Shown: positions 28,993 to 39,026, numbered from the stretch's first letter. The stretch: DNA of 64,000 nt from Virgibacillus proomii (GCF_018916875.1 NZ_JAHLNO010000018.1:62001-126000), one strand, 5' to 3'. Program-made: numbers and translations. The notes: generated from the sequence alone by a model not told the origin.

Positions 28993-29313
28993 CAAGTTGA
29001 ACGGATTTTGTTGAGGACTTTATGTAAAAAAAATACAGAAGCAGTAGAGCCTACTACCGAAAAACTAAGCTGCGAATGTGCATAGCAGCTTATGTATTGC
29101 TAGTCAACTGTAGAACTGTTGTAAAATCGGTGGTTAAAAACGGATGTAAAGCAGTTTATTTGCTTCCCCTTTATTTGTTTGTCATAATTAAAAAACAGGG
29201 ATTTTTTTACAGATGCCACAATAAATAGATGCAACCCTTTTTTAGATCGTACAAAGGAAATAGGCTTTTTATCCATCATGTACGAATAAAGCGAAAGAAA
29301 GGAGTTAGCTGTC
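28993..29313. other. Intergenic with one hairpin
   Basis: TAAGCTGC/GCAGCTTA hairpin at 29066-29092, possibly ending the glycosylase transcript. No gene seen. Confidence 0.5.
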
Positions 29314-29958
29314 ATGAAGGTATTTTTAGTTGGCGCAAATGGACAAATCGGTAAGCAGGTGTTACAGCAGTTATCAGCAAGTGATAAGCATTCGGTTAAA
29401 GCAATGGTAAGGAAGCAGGAGCAACTGGATGATCTAAAAGAACAAGGGTTCGACGCAGTATTAGCTAATTTAGAGGGATCTGTATCTGAACTTGAAAAAG
29501 CGATGCAAGGTGCGGATGCGGTTGTATTCTCTGCCGGCTCTGGTGGAAGTACAGGCTATGATAAAACCTTATTAATTGATTTAGATGGAGCAGTAAAAAC
29601 GATGGAGGCGGCTGAAAAAGTAGGAGCCAAACGGTTTGTCTTGGTAAGTACGATACAGGCACATCGTAGGGAAAACTGGATTGATGAGCTAAAGCCATAT
29701 TATGTTGCCAAGCATTATGCAGATCGAATGCTCGAGGCAAGTAAGTTAAATTATACGATTATCCGTCCAGGCTGGTTATTAAATGAACCCGGTACTGGAA
29801 AAGTTGTTGCTACAGATGATTTAGAGATTGGAAAGATTCCAAGAGTCGATGTTGCCAAAACCATTGTTGCGGTATTAGATGAACCTAACACAATCCGTAA
29901 ATCTTTTGATCTTATTTCTGGAGAGACAGATATTAAAGAAGTACTACAGCAGGTATAG
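29314..29958 (+). CDS. Atypical SDR, NAD(P)-binding (YhfK-like)
   Basis: 214-residue Rossmann-fold protein of the NAD(P)-binding_10 type. The dinucleotide loop is VGANGQIGKQ at residues 6-15, and the family segment YYVAKHYADRMLEASKLNYTIIRPGW lies at about 128-153 with the Tyr/Lys pair. Length and layout match B. subtilis YhfK and YwnB. Clear GAAAGGAG ribosome site. Substrate not known. Confidence 0.85.
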   Translation: MKVFLVGANGQIGKQVLQQLSASDKHSVKAMVRKQEQLDDLKEQGFDAVLANLEGSVSELEKAMQGADAVVFSAGSGGSTGYDKTLLIDLDGAVKTMEAAEKVGAKRFVLVSTIQAHRRENWIDELKPYYVAKHYADRMLEASKLNYTIIRPGWLLNEPGTGKVVATDDLEIGKIPRVDVAKTIVAVLDEPNTIRKSFDLISGETDIKEVLQQV

Positions 29959-30116
29959 CCTGAATAAATCTGTCGGAATTGATATGTATGTCAATTGGCA
30001 GGTTCTTTTATGTGTTGAAAAGTATAAATTTAGTTTTATATCGAATACTATGATATTGTTCTTTATCCGGTTATTAACGATCCATTTATTAGAGGCTTTA
30101 CATTAGCATATATTCT

Positions 30117-30692
30117 TAAAAGCAACTATATCCGTTTTTCTACATTGTGAATAACTATTTTAGAATATCGTCGAGCTTAAGCGCTCAAGATGTAGTAAAA
30201 ACTTCGATCTTCTTCTTTCCGGGATAAGTCAGCATCGGTTCGAATCTAAAGGAAGGCCGACTAAAAGCGGGCTTGCCGCTCAGGCGTCGGCATATCCCTG
30301 TTTTAGAGGCATCTTTTCTTTATCCCGAATATTAGGAGCGTATTTCTCTTATTTAAAATAGCTGCTTATTATTTTGCAAGCTTTATGAGAGAAGCGGTTC
30401 CTAAGTTCCCGATTCGTTTGGGCGACAGGACAAGAAAAGCTACGTCAGCGACGCATCGCACGCAGAAAAAGCGTTCTTCTTTTTCAAGGACAAGAAAAGC
30501 TACGTCAGCGACGCATCGCACGCAGAAAAAGCGTTCTTCTTTTTCAAGGACAAGAAAAGCTACGTCAGCGACGCATCGCACGCAGAAAAAGCGTTCTTCT
30601 TTTTCAAGGAGAATAGCAATCCTGAATAAAGTTTCCCTCTATCTCGTCAGAGCTCTGCCGTTTGTACGGGCGCTTCTAGTTTTTGTTCATAA
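30117..30692. repeat. CR modular repeat with three-unit array
   Basis: Order: ACTATATCCGTTTTTCTAC leader, GTCGAGCTTAAGCGCTC, core hairpin GCCGAC/GTCGGC at 30256-30291 with inner AGCGG/CCGCT, spacer, three identical 60-bp units (30426-30608), tail with GTTTCCCTCTATCTCGTCAG and GGGCGCTTCTAG. Same order as the copy at 8766. Confidence 0.88.
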
Positions 30693-30824
30693 AAGGATGA
30701 ATAGGTAGAGAAAAAAATAAACTAATTATTTGTTTCTTCGACTTCCTTATCTACTTGATAACTTCTCTCACTAAATTGTCAACCTTTACTTTCGATAAAT
30801 TCATCTAAGCAATGAACAAAGACT

Positions 30825-31550
30825 TTATCGATTAAATTTTTCATTTACCATCTGATTTAACACATGATTAATTCCAATAGTTTGTTCCACATCAATCACA
30901 AAAGCAATCCCTTTTCCTGCTGTGTTTAATTCAGCTTCTTCTTCAATTGTCTTTAGTACATCATTTGTTTTTTCCTTGTTAATTAATGTTAGAACGACTT
31001 CTTTTTCTGGTTCAATTAATATGTTAAATAGTTTAGCTTGTTCATGGATGCCGGTACCACGCCCGCTTAAAATGGTACCACCTTCTGCTCCTGCGCGTTT
31101 AGAAGCATCAACGACCTTTTCACAATCACCTTTATTTATAATGGTAACAATCAGATCGTACATGATTTTCTCTTCCATTTTGAGTTCCACATCCTCTTCA
31201 TCTGGTTCGTTATCTGTATCGTTTAAGCCCAGTAAGTGTTGGACGCCGGTAATGTGTTTTGCGCTAATGACGAAACCGACTCCTTGCTTGGGTTTATTTA
31301 AGTTGACGGAGTCGATAATCGCTTGCATAACGGCTGGATAAATTTCTTCATCTACTAATGTTAAGATGATTTCCCGCTCACGCTCAATCGGAATACCGAG
31401 AAATCTATCTTTATCATGTAGTCTGAAGCCTTTTCCAAATAAGGTCGTTCCTCCGCTAGCACCGGCTTTTTTTGAAGCAAATATGACCTTTTTTGCTTTT
31501 TCTTTTCTAACGATCGTGACGATGAGCTTTTGCTTTGGTTTCTTGGGCAT
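30825..31550 (-). CDS. Tandem PII-like (GlnB-fold) protein
   Basis: 241-residue cytoplasmic protein with two GlnB-like halves, about residues 1-105 and 128-238. Each has the same pattern: a beta strand (LIVTIVRK / LIVTIINKG), the VIFASKKAGASGG / VVDASKRAGAEGG segment, GIPIE / NILIE and a C-terminal GVGFVI / GIAFVI strand. An acidic linker (DTDNEPDEED) joins them. Its 5' end overlaps the DUF1538 gene by 44 bp and it has its own AAGGAG. PII proteins bind small effectors and gate transporters; here the partners are presumably the two DUF1538 proteins. A classical T-loop Tyr site is not evident. Confidence 0.82.
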   Translation of the reverse strand: MPKKPKQKLIVTIVRKEKAKKVIFASKKAGASGGTTLFGKGFRLHDKDRFLGIPIEREREIILTLVDEEIYPAVMQAIIDSVNLNKPKQGVGFVISAKHITGVQHLLGLNDTDNEPDEEDVELKMEEKIMYDLIVTIINKGDCEKVVDASKRAGAEGGTILSGRGTGIHEQAKLFNILIEPEKEVVLTLINKEKTNDVLKTIEEEAELNTAGKGIAFVIDVEQTIGINHVLNQMVNEKFNR

Positions 31551-32274
31551 ACTGCTCCTTCTCCTTTCTACTGTATAAAATACCTAACGTAAGTACAGAT
31601 AAAATAGGAGCTAAAGCTACAAGTGCTACCATACCAAATCCATCAAGTAATGGATCACGGCCTTCCGTTACAGAAGCTATACCAACAAACATAGCTAGTA
31701 TGAATGTAGCTGTCATTGGGCCTGTAGCAACCCCTCCAGAGTCAAACGCAATTGATGCGAACGCTTTCGATGAGTATTTTACCATAATTAATGCAATTAT
31801 ATAACCTGGCAAGATAAAATACCATAGAGAAATTCCTAAAAGAATTCGGATCATGGAAAGAGCGACCGAAATGCCGACACCAATTGAAACGGTGTAAAGT
31901 AAAACTTTTTGTGGAATGTACCCACCGGAGGCTTTTTCTACCTGATGGATCAGCACTTGAACAGCGGGTTCGGCATATGCTGCAAAGAAGCCTAAGATAA
32001 AACCGATTGGGATGAGCAGCCAAACGAATTCAATGGAACCAAGGTCAACTCCAATCATTTGCCCAATTGGTAAAAATCCGATGTGAACCCCTTGCAGAAA
32101 GAAAGACAGTCCAAGAAATGTTAAGATAAATCCAACAGCTATATCTATTAATTTTCGATAGGAAAGTTTTAGAAAGAAAAATTGGAAAAACAAAAACAAA
32201 CCAACTAGTGGAAGCAAGGCAATAGCAACCTCTCCCATCATTTGTTGAAAGCCTATAAAAATATGCAAGTTCAT
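31507..32274 (-). CDS. DUF1538 membrane protein (second of pair)
   Basis: 255-residue protein with about seven hydrophobic segments. The conserved DUF1538 features are GFFAAYAEPAVQVL, SMIRILLGI and SFDSGGVATGPMTATFILA. Its ATG overlaps the stop of the first DUF1538 gene (ATGA), and its 3' end overlaps the PII-like gene. The family is thought to be a PII-associated transporter, but its substrate is not established. Confidence 0.85.
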   Translation of the reverse strand: MNLHIFIGFQQMMGEVAIALLPLVGLFLFFQFFFLKLSYRKLIDIAVGFILTFLGLSFFLQGVHIGFLPIGQMIGVDLGSIEFVWLLIPIGFILGFFAAYAEPAVQVLIHQVEKASGGYIPQKVLLYTVSIGVGISVALSMIRILLGISLWYFILPGYIIALIMVKYSSKAFASIAFDSGGVATGPMTATFILAMFVGIASVTEGRDPLLDGFGMVALVALAPILSVLTLGILYSRKEKEQYAQETKAKAHRHDR

Positions 32275-32963
32275 CCATAAATCACTCCTAAGATCAATAC
32301 AGATATAATTGGACCGATGGAAGCTAAGGCTACTAACCCAAAACCATCCTGGGATGCTGACTTTCCTTTTAATACGGAAGCAGTTCCTACTCCAAGTGCC
32401 ATAATAAAGGGCACGGTTAACGGACCAGTGGTTACTCCACCTGAATCAAATGAAAGAGGTACAAATGTTGTCGGTGTAAATGCAGCTAAGAGAAAAATAA
32501 TCCCGTACCCTCCTGCAAGAATATAGGTAATAGGGATAGAAAAGACAATTCTTATCATAGATAGCGCTACGAATAAACCTACACCAAGGGCAACAGCTAG
32601 AATAAGTACACTTTTGGGAATTCCCCCGTTTGATACTTGATCCACCTGTGTCGAAAGTACACGCACATCAGGTTCAGCAATTGTAACAACAACTCCCAGT
32701 AAAAAGCCAAAGATCACAATGAGCCAAATACTTTTTGTCTTGGATAGGGCAGAACCTATCATTTCACCTACAGGGAGTAAACCAATATTAACTCCCAATA
32801 GAAATAGAATTAAGCCAAAACCAACCAGGACAACACCAATTAAAAATTGTAAAAATGTTTCTGTTGGCAACCAGATCAATGTGAACTGTAAAATAGTAAT
32901 AACGATCGTTATTGGTAAAACCGATTGGATAACTTCAATAGTTGTGTCTTTAATATTGTCCAT
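32271..32963 (-). CDS. DUF1538 membrane protein (first of pair)
   Basis: 230-residue membrane protein, paralogous to its neighbour and sharing GVVVTIAEPDVRVL, SMIRIVFSI and SFDSGGVTTGPLTVPFIMA in the same order. First gene of the three-gene unit, with AAAGGAGG six bases before the ATG. The pair probably forms a heteromer in the membrane. Substrate unknown. Confidence 0.85.
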   Translation of the reverse strand: MDNIKDTTIEVIQSVLPITIVITILQFTLIWLPTETFLQFLIGVVLVGFGLILFLLGVNIGLLPVGEMIGSALSKTKSIWLIVIFGFLLGVVVTIAEPDVRVLSTQVDQVSNGGIPKSVLILAVALGVGLFVALSMIRIVFSIPITYILAGGYGIIFLLAAFTPTTFVPLSFDSGGVTTGPLTVPFIMALGVGTASVLKGKSASQDGFGLVALASIGPIISVLILGVIYG

Positions 32964-32989
32964 TAACTTCCTCCTTTATTGGATTGAGA

Positions 32990-33330
32990 TCTAAAATGGG
33001 ATATTAACATAATTTTCAGTTTGTTAATTAAATAGAGCAGAAAACAGCTTTAACAGAGCTAACGTTTGGCTGCAGTGCTTAGATGCCTGACCATGTTAAG
33101 AGCGTTTCCTTGCTATAATAGTCTTAGCCCGTTTTCTTATAGGTAAGAATACAAAGCTAGAAAAGCGGAAGCTGTACAGTTAGGCTGTATCTAAAGTTCA
33201 TAATAGTGCCATCCAAGTAGTCTTTCCAATAGAGTGAAAAGCATAGTGAATTGTCAATGCTTGAATTATTCAAGTGGGCATACTTTCTTCATCTGTAAAT
33301 GGCAAGATTACCTGATATGGCTTGCTTATT
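32990..33330. other. Intergenic with orphan -10 element
   Basis: An extended -10 (TGCTATAAT at 33111-33119) points into sequence with no reading frame. Otherwise nothing recognised before the repeats begin at 33330. Confidence 0.5.
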
Positions 33331-33752
33331 GTCTAGGAGACGATATCCATCTTGACATGACGGAAGATTGTTTTTGAGAGTAGCATCGTCTAGCTTAAAG
33401 CGACTAACAAACTTCGATCTTCTTCCTACGATAAGTCAACATCTGCTCGAATCTAAAGGAAGGCCGACTAAAAGTGGGCTTGCCGCTCAGGCGTCGGCAT
33501 ACCCCTGTTTTAGAGGCATGTTTCCTTTACCCCGGATGTAAGGATCCGTATTTTTCTCATTTTAAAAAAAACTACTTATTATTTTGTAACTTTATGAGAA
33601 AAACGGCTCCTAAATCCCTGATTCGTTTAAAGGCCTTTAGGTCATACCCTTATGGTACTAACATTTCTTGGGAAAAGCATTCCTTGAATGAAGTTTCACT
33701 TTATCTCGTCAGAAGTTCTCCAGTTTGTACGTCGCTGATCCGAGCGCTTGTA
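33330..33752. repeat. CR modular repeat, first of a tandem pair
   Basis: GTCTAGGAGACGATATCC leader, GTCTAGCTTAAAGCG, core hairpin GCCGAC/GTCGGC with inner AGTGG/CCGCT (a G-U pair where other copies have G-C), spacer, and a tail with GTTTCACTTTATCTCGTCAG. No 60-bp array. Confidence 0.85.
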
Positions 33753-34090
33753 CTTTTGATGTCTAGCTTAAGCGCTCAAGTGACTAGCAAACTTCGATCT
33801 CCTTCCTACGATAAGTCAACATCTGCTTGAATCTAAAGGAAGGGCGACTAAAAGTGGGCTTCTCGCCCAATGTCGGCATACTCCTGTTTTAGAGACATGT
33901 TTCCTTTATCCGGATGTAAGGATCCGTATTTTTTTATTTCAAAAATGTGCTTATGATGTTACGAACATGATGAGAAAGACGGTCCTAAATCCCCGATTCG
34001 TTTAAAGGCCTTTAGGTCATACCCTTGTGGTACTAACATTTCTTGGGAAAAGCATTCCTTGAATGAAGTTTCATTTTATCTCGGATATAA
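33753..34090. repeat. CR modular repeat, second of the pair (378-bp offset)
   Basis: Repeats the previous copy, including the unusual block GGCCTTTAGGTCATACCC found only in these two. The inner stem of its core hairpin is GGGC-ttctc-GCCC, so the stem is kept with different bases. Confidence 0.85.
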
Positions 34091-34460
34091 GGAGTCAAAG
34101 TCTCTCATTTGAAAAATCCGCTTATTATTTTGCAAACTTTATGAGAGAAACGGTTCCTAAACCCCTAATTTGTTAGGGCGACAGGATAAGGAAAGCTCCT
34201 TGAATAAGTATCGCACGCAGAAAAAGTGCTTTCCTTTTTCAAGGACAAGAAAAACACGACAGCAATACTTCGCACGTAGAAAAATGTTTTTCTTTTCAAG
34301 GATAGGGTTGCTTCGGCAGCAATACATCGCGATTTTTCAAGGACAAGAAAAGCTACGTCAGCGACGCATCGCACGAGAAAAAGCGTTCTTCTTTTTCAAG
34401 GAGAAAAGCACTCTTTGATGAAAGTTTCAGTTTTTTTCGTCAAAAGATCTGCTGCCGAGC
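34091..34460. repeat. CR spacer and decayed array
   Basis: Third partial copy lacking the core: spacer (CATTTGAAAAATCCGCTTA), then three or four diverged 60-bp-type units from 34182 to 34405, then a tail. Reading frames here are repeat artefacts. Confidence 0.75.
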
Positions 34461-34661
34461 TTTTGCTCTGAAATGGTCTTGTATCAAGGTGGGAAAAGAA
34501 ATGTATCTATCAACGCTGCAATATTTTATTGGATAAACTATTGCAGGCGATTGAAGGCTCCTATACAAAAAGCTTGATACATAGATTATAACATTTTCGA
34601 TCTAAATCAAAAAACGATAAGGTACAATACAAAGAAATTTTGCAATAAATGAAATTAACGG

Positions 34662-34690
34662 TTGAATATTTATTCATAATAGTGCATAAT
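34662..34690 (+). promoter_or_regulatory. argG promoter with ArgR/AhrC box
   Basis: TTGAATATTTATTCATAA at 34662-34679 is a near-perfect palindromic ARG box. The same bases supply a -35 (TTGAAT), with a -10 CATAAT 17 bases on at 34685-34690, so bound ArgR would block RNA polymerase. Confidence 0.8.
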
Positions 34691-34725
34691 ACTTCAATAA
34701 CAGAACGAATAAAGGAGTGGTCAAT

Positions 34726-35991
34726 GTGGGAAAGGAAAAAATTGTGTTAGCTTATTCGGGCGGATTAGATACATCCGTAGCAATTAAGTGGCTACAGGAT
34801 AAATATAATTATGATGTAATTGCTGTAGCGCTTGATGTTGGGGAAGGAAAAGATCTTGATTTTATAAAAAATAAGGCACTGCAGGTAGGTGCAGTTAAAT
34901 CATATGTGATTGATGCTAAGTCGTTATTTGCCGACGAATTTGTATTACCGGCATTACAGGCTAATTTATTATATGAAGGAAAGTACCCATTAATATCTGC
35001 TCTTTCTCGGCCTTTAATTGCCAAGGTACTGGTCAATATCGCTAAAGAAGAAGATGCAGTTGCCGTGGCACACGGCTGTACTGGAAAAGGAAATGATCAA
35101 GTTCGTTTTGATGTAGCCTTTACAGCGTTGGATCCAGAATTGAAAATTGTAGCACCTGTCCGTGAATGGTCCATGTCACGGGAAGAAGAGATTGCATATG
35201 CAAAGGAACATGACATACCTATACCGATTGATCTCGATAATCCATTTAGTATTGATCAAAACCTCTGGGGGCGCAGTAATGAATGTGGCGTGCTGGAAGA
35301 TCCTTCGGTGGAAGCGCCAGAAGAGGCATATGAGTTAACAACAAATCCAACTAAAGCACCCGATGAACCGCAAATTATCGAAATCACGTTTGCACAAGGG
35401 AAGCCAATATCTTTAGATGGTGAGAAGCTTGCGCTGGAAGAATTGATTCAAGAACTAAATAAAATTGCTGGAAAGCATGGGATTGGTAGAATTGACCATG
35501 TGGAAAATCGACTCATAGGGATTAAATCACGGGAGATATATGAGGCACCTGCAGCGATAACATTAATTACTGCTCACCAAGAGTTAGAAGCATTGACATT
35601 ACCAAGAGAGGTAGCACAATTTAAGCCGATAATCGAACAAAAATTAGCTCAAACTGTTTACAATGGTTTATGGTATTCTCCACTAACGGAAGCATTGTTG
35701 GCATTTGTTACGCAGACACAAAAGGTTGTTTCCGGAATGGTTAGAATAAAATTATATAAAGGTCATCTACAGGTGGTAGGGCGTGCTTCGGAGCAGTCAT
35801 TATATGATTATGATTTGGCCACATATAATGCAGACGATTCATTTGATCATGAAGCGGCAATAGGCTTTATCAAACTGTGGGGACTACCAACTAAAGTACA
35901 TGCAACAGTAAATCAAACCCATGCTTCTGTAGACGAAGCTATTAAGGAAGCAATTTTAGATGTAAAAGAAGCGAAAACAATTGAACAATAG
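34726..35991 (+). CDS. argG: Argininosuccinate synthase
   Basis: 421-residue enzyme joining citrulline and aspartate with ATP in arginine biosynthesis. The ATP P-loop is [11 protein letters not shown] at about residues 7-17; [13 protein letters not shown] and WGRSNECG are the citrulline/aspartate sites. A GTG at 34717 is in frame, but the GTG at 34726 has AAAGGAG at eight bases and gives the usual start [13 protein letters not shown]. In most Bacillaceae argH follows directly; here the gene ends in a terminator with no argH nearby. Confidence 0.96.
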   Translation: MGKEKIVLAYSGGLDTSVAIKWLQDKYNYDVIAVALDVGEGKDLDFIKNKALQVGAVKSYVIDAKSLFADEFVLPALQANLLYEGKYPLISALSRPLIAKVLVNIAKEEDAVAVAHGCTGKGNDQVRFDVAFTALDPELKIVAPVREWSMSREEEIAYAKEHDIPIPIDLDNPFSIDQNLWGRSNECGVLEDPSVEAPEEAYELTTNPTKAPDEPQIIEITFAQGKPISLDGEKLALEELIQELNKIAGKHGIGRIDHVENRLIGIKSREIYEAPAAITLITAHQELEALTLPREVAQFKPIIEQKLAQTVYNGLWYSPLTEALLAFVTQTQKVVSGMVRIKLYKGHLQVVGRASEQSLYDYDLATYNADDSFDHEAAIGFIKLWGLPTKVHATVNQTHASVDEAIKEAILDVKEAKTIEQ

Positions 35992-36192
35992 TCATTGTAT
36001 TACTGCTTAACTAGAAGTAGGACTGAGAAGTATATGGATAGTTAGTTTAGGCGATTTCAAGTAATAGCCCAGATCCTTCCGCTAATCGTAAACGCATTCT
36101 CATATGGATCAAAGCGTTGTTTTGCACAGAGAACTATTCTATATTTACTCTGATATGGCCAGTGGTGAAGGCAGTAGATAAATAGTTTGTCT

Positions 36193-36228
36193 AAACCGAA
36201 CACGCTGAGAATTGTTCGGTTTTTCTTT
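36193..36228 (+). terminator. Terminator next to R95 copy 4
   Basis: AAACCGAAC pairs with GTTCGGTTT and is followed by TTCTTT. It lies 200 bp after argG, and the R95 element starts immediately behind it. Confidence 0.8.
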
Positions 36229-36320
36229 ATACTATAGGAAAGTATAAAATTTTAGGGTTTATAGTATAAGAAAAACTACAGCTTTCGCTAAAGACTGGCG
36301 ACAAGCCAAGTTTTTCTAAT
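36229..36320. repeat. R95 repeat, copy 4
   Basis: Full-length copy, nearly identical to copies 1 and 7. Followed by a CR-type leader block and GTCTAGCTTATCC at about 36376. Confidence 0.9.
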
Positions 36321-36491
36321 CTAGAAAATTATATTCATTTTTACATGGTGGGTATCTTCTCTGGAAGTAAACTTTGTCTAGCTTATCCCAAGCGCCTAGC
36401 AAACTAAACTTTAACCATGTTAGCCGTACAATGAAATTCAAGCCGTCAGTTTTAACGAGTTTTTTAATTTTGCTAAAAATGAAGTAAATTC

Positions 36492-36521
36492 TTAACATAT
36501 CATTAATAACACTGCTATAAT
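36492..36521 (+). promoter_or_regulatory. Promoter of cidA-lrgB
   Basis: TTAACA at 36492-36497, 18-bp spacer, extended TG-C-TATAAT ending at 36521. A sigma-A type promoter 38 bp before the start codon. Confidence 0.7.
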
Positions 36522-36558
36522 ATAGACTATCTTTTTAAAAAGGCAAGGAGGAAAAAGG

Positions 36559-36930
36559 GTGGTTAAGCTAGGAAAAATGATAGGAAACATCATTTTACTG
36601 TATATCATTTTTCAAATTGGAAACTGGGTGCAGCGCATATTTCATCTGTTTATACCCGGGAGTGTTATCGGAATGTTGATATTATTTTTATTACTAAGCA
36701 CAAAGCTTGTTCGTATCTCCTGGATTGAGGAGGGAGCCAATTACATCATTACGAACTTAGCTTTCTTTTTTATACCGGTAACCGTTGGTATTATTGAGTA
36801 TTATCATCTGTTTATGGGTAAGGGCTTCTTATTAATTGTAGTCGTGTTAGTAAGCACGATTTTTGTTATGGGAGGTTCCGGCTATGTTAGTCAGTGGCTT
36901 ATTCGTAGAAAGGAATGGAAGCATGAGTGA
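36559..36930 (+). CDS. CidA/LrgA-type holin-like protein
   Basis: 123-residue membrane protein with four hydrophobic segments and the family signature HLFIPGSVIGMLILF near residue 30. The CidA/LrgA family is linked to control of murein hydrolases and, in later work, to pyruvate or small-acid transport. GTG start with AAGGAGG. It overlaps lrgB by eight bases. Confidence 0.88.
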   Translation: MVKLGKMIGNIILLYIIFQIGNWVQRIFHLFIPGSVIGMLILFLLLSTKLVRISWIEEGANYIITNLAFFFIPVTVGIIEYYHLFMGKGFLLIVVVLVSTIFVMGGSGYVSQWLIRRKEWKHE

Positions 36931-37612
36931 ATTTGTGATTGCCGTCTTAGCAATTATCGGAACGTTTGTTATCTATCATTTTGCGTTATTGATTCATCGA
37001 ACGTGGAATTATTCATTAACTGCGCCCGTTTTAGTAGCTACAGTAATTATTATTATTCTATTATTTATATTTAATATTCCATATGAGACGTATATGGTGG
37101 GTGGGAGATGGATCAATGAGTTACTTGGACCAGCTGTTGTGGCACTGGCATACCCATTATATAAATATCGTGAAACGTTAAAGAAGGTAACTATTCCCAT
37201 TTTAGCAGGTACATTTGTCGGCGGAATCGTTGGTATTTCTACCGGGTTATTACTCGCACAATGGGCCGGCTTTGAATCAACCATTATTTATTCCTTAACA
37301 CCAAAATCAGTAACTACTCCAGTGGCGATGGCTGTAACGGAGACGATTGGGGGAGTAATCCCATTAGCTGCAATCTTTGTTATGATAGCAGGAATTGGCG
37401 GTGTAATCATGCATCACTATGTATTTCGCTTGTTCCAGATTGACCATTATATTGGCCGAGGTGTAGGAATGGGAAGTGCATCGCACGCCATTGGGACAGC
37501 TACGTCCATGGAGACGAGCCAATTAGAAGGCGCCGTTAGTACAATCTCTATGGTAGTAAGTGCAGTGCTAGTTTCGATGATTACACCTGGTCTTATACAC
37601 ATCATGATGTAG
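36923..37612 (+). CDS. LrgB/CidB family membrane protein
   Basis: 229-residue partner of CidA/LrgA, with about six membrane segments and the LrgB signatures LLGPAVVALAYPLYKYRE, SLTPKSVTTPVA and GTATSMETSQLEGA. The frame is open from 36863, but the ATG at 36923 inside the cidA end is the natural start, with GAAAGGAATGG before it. The overlap means coupled translation. Confidence 0.9.
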   Translation: MSEFVIAVLAIIGTFVIYHFALLIHRTWNYSLTAPVLVATVIIIILLFIFNIPYETYMVGGRWINELLGPAVVALAYPLYKYRETLKKVTIPILAGTFVGGIVGISTGLLLAQWAGFESTIIYSLTPKSVTTPVAMAVTETIGGVIPLAAIFVMIAGIGGVIMHHYVFRLFQIDHYIGRGVGMGSASHAIGTATSMETSQLEGAVSTISMVVSAVLVSMITPGLIHIMM

Positions 37613-37624
37613 ATAGATAACCTT

Positions 37625-37667
37625 AGGAAAACCCGAAATCATCGTTAATTGATTTTGGGTTTTCCTA
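37625..37667. terminator. Bidirectional terminator
   Basis: AGGAAAACCC-AAATCA pairs with TGATTT-GGGTTTTCCT between convergent lrgB and the NDH-2-like gene, with T or A tracts on both sides. Confidence 0.9.
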
Positions 37668-37672
37668 TATTT

Positions 37673-38734
37673 TTAGTGTCGTTTATTTAGCCAAAGCACA
37701 CCAGATTTAGCTACTCGTGGCAGCCAGCCAATTATTGGCTTTTGCATCATATTTCCAAACCCGTCTGATTTTCCGAGAGAGCCAAGTGTTCCCTTCAGTT
37801 TAATTTCCTTTGGTTTTTTCGGTTCTTTGCCGTGAAGAACGGCCAATAGAACTTCTGCAACACGCTCTCCTTGTTGTCCTGCCAGCTGCCCGCTCGGGGA
37901 AAACTCAGAGGAAGCGCAATCGCCAACAATATAGATATTAGTGCTTTCCGGTACTTGGAAAAAATTATTGACAATGATTTTTTCTTGTTCGTCTTTAGCA
38001 AAAGGCAACTCTCTTACTAAGTAGTTCGGTCGTACCCCGGCTGTCCAAATAGTCACATCATTTACATAACAGACGCCATTATTACAAACACCATCTTTTT
38101 CCACATACTCTACATTAGCATGGTGTAACACATCAACATCATTAGCAACAAACCATTCAGCTACGTACTGTTGAATCTTTGGGTCAAATGCTTTTAATAC
38201 AGTTGCTCCACGATCGAGTAAGCGAATGTTTAAGTCTGGTCTGCTTTCTCTTATTTCAGAGGCTACCTCAATTCCACTTAACCCGGCACCAACGATAGAA
38301 ACCTTTCCATAAGCTTTTAAATCGCAAACAGCAAGTCCTGTTTTTCTAGCTTTGGAGAAAGTCTGTACACTGTTTGTGTATTTTTCGGCACCCTTAATTC
38401 CATGATAATTATCCTCACAACCCAGTCCAATAACTAAATAATCGTAGGGGATGACTTCACTCGTGTTGGAAAATAAAATTTCTTCATTGGCTGTATCAAT
38501 TTTTTTAATTTCTCCATAAAAATAACGAACACGTTGGTCGTCTGGAAAATTCAGCCTAACATCCTTGTCCGCAGAGGTGCCAGCAGCAATCGTATAAAAT
38601 TCTGTTTTTATAGAATGATACGGGTTCCTATCTACAAGTGTAATCTCCACATCATCTGGCAGCTGATAATCAAGCAGTCTTAATAGCGCTTTCAGCCCGC
38701 CATATCCCCCACCTAGGATGACTAATTTTTTCAT
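37673..38734 (-). CDS. FAD-dependent NADH dehydrogenase (NDH-2-like, YutJ type)
   Basis: 353-residue flavoprotein of the Pyr_redox_2 family. The FAD loop is VILGGGYGGLKAL near residue 5, a second dinucleotide fold is SIVGAGLSGIEVA near 150, and the FAD site NIYIVGDCASSEF near 275. It would pass electrons from NAD(P)H to quinone or another acceptor. It is shorter than Ndh and resembles YutJ/YumB. The frame is open further up to 38782; ATGs at 38746 and 38734 both have weak ribosome sites, and MKKLVILGGG is chosen because it matches the family N-terminus. Confidence 0.85.
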   Translation of the reverse strand: MKKLVILGGGYGGLKALLRLLDYQLPDDVEITLVDRNPYHSIKTEFYTIAAGTSADKDVRLNFPDDQRVRYFYGEIKKIDTANEEILFSNTSEVIPYDYLVIGLGCEDNYHGIKGAEKYTNSVQTFSKARKTGLAVCDLKAYGKVSIVGAGLSGIEVASEIRESRPDLNIRLLDRGATVLKAFDPKIQQYVAEWFVANDVDVLHHANVEYVEKDGVCNNGVCYVNDVTIWTAGVRPNYLVRELPFAKDEQEKIIVNNFFQVPESTNIYIVGDCASSEFSPSGQLAGQQGERVAEVLLAVLHGKEPKKPKEIKLKGTLGSLGKSDGFGNMMQKPIIGWLPRVAKSGVLWLNKRH

Positions 38735-39026
38735 ACCACAAAACCCCATCTCTCTATTTCTTATTGTTTGATGTTCTCTCATCTCCTGTAAGTGTTAGAA
38801 CTTAAAATGGTAGAGCTCTAAAAATTATTGTGGAATGGAGAAGATATATAGAACCATTCATATACTTTTATTCTAGCGAACATCTAATACAATGTCATCA
38901 TTTGATTCCTGATATCACAGATAGCAGAACTTTTTAGCAACTATAACAGCTAACTAAATGATGAAATAATCGCTATCATACCTTCATATTAAGCTACTAT
39001 GATATACTAGTCAAAAAGAGGAGGAA

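Noticed and set aside
30369..30708. Reading frames across the three-unit array
   Set aside because: Same repeat artefact as at 9.0-9.6 kb.
33474..34418. Frames of 70-118 codons
   Set aside because: They run through CR repeat modules that are non-coding in every other copy.
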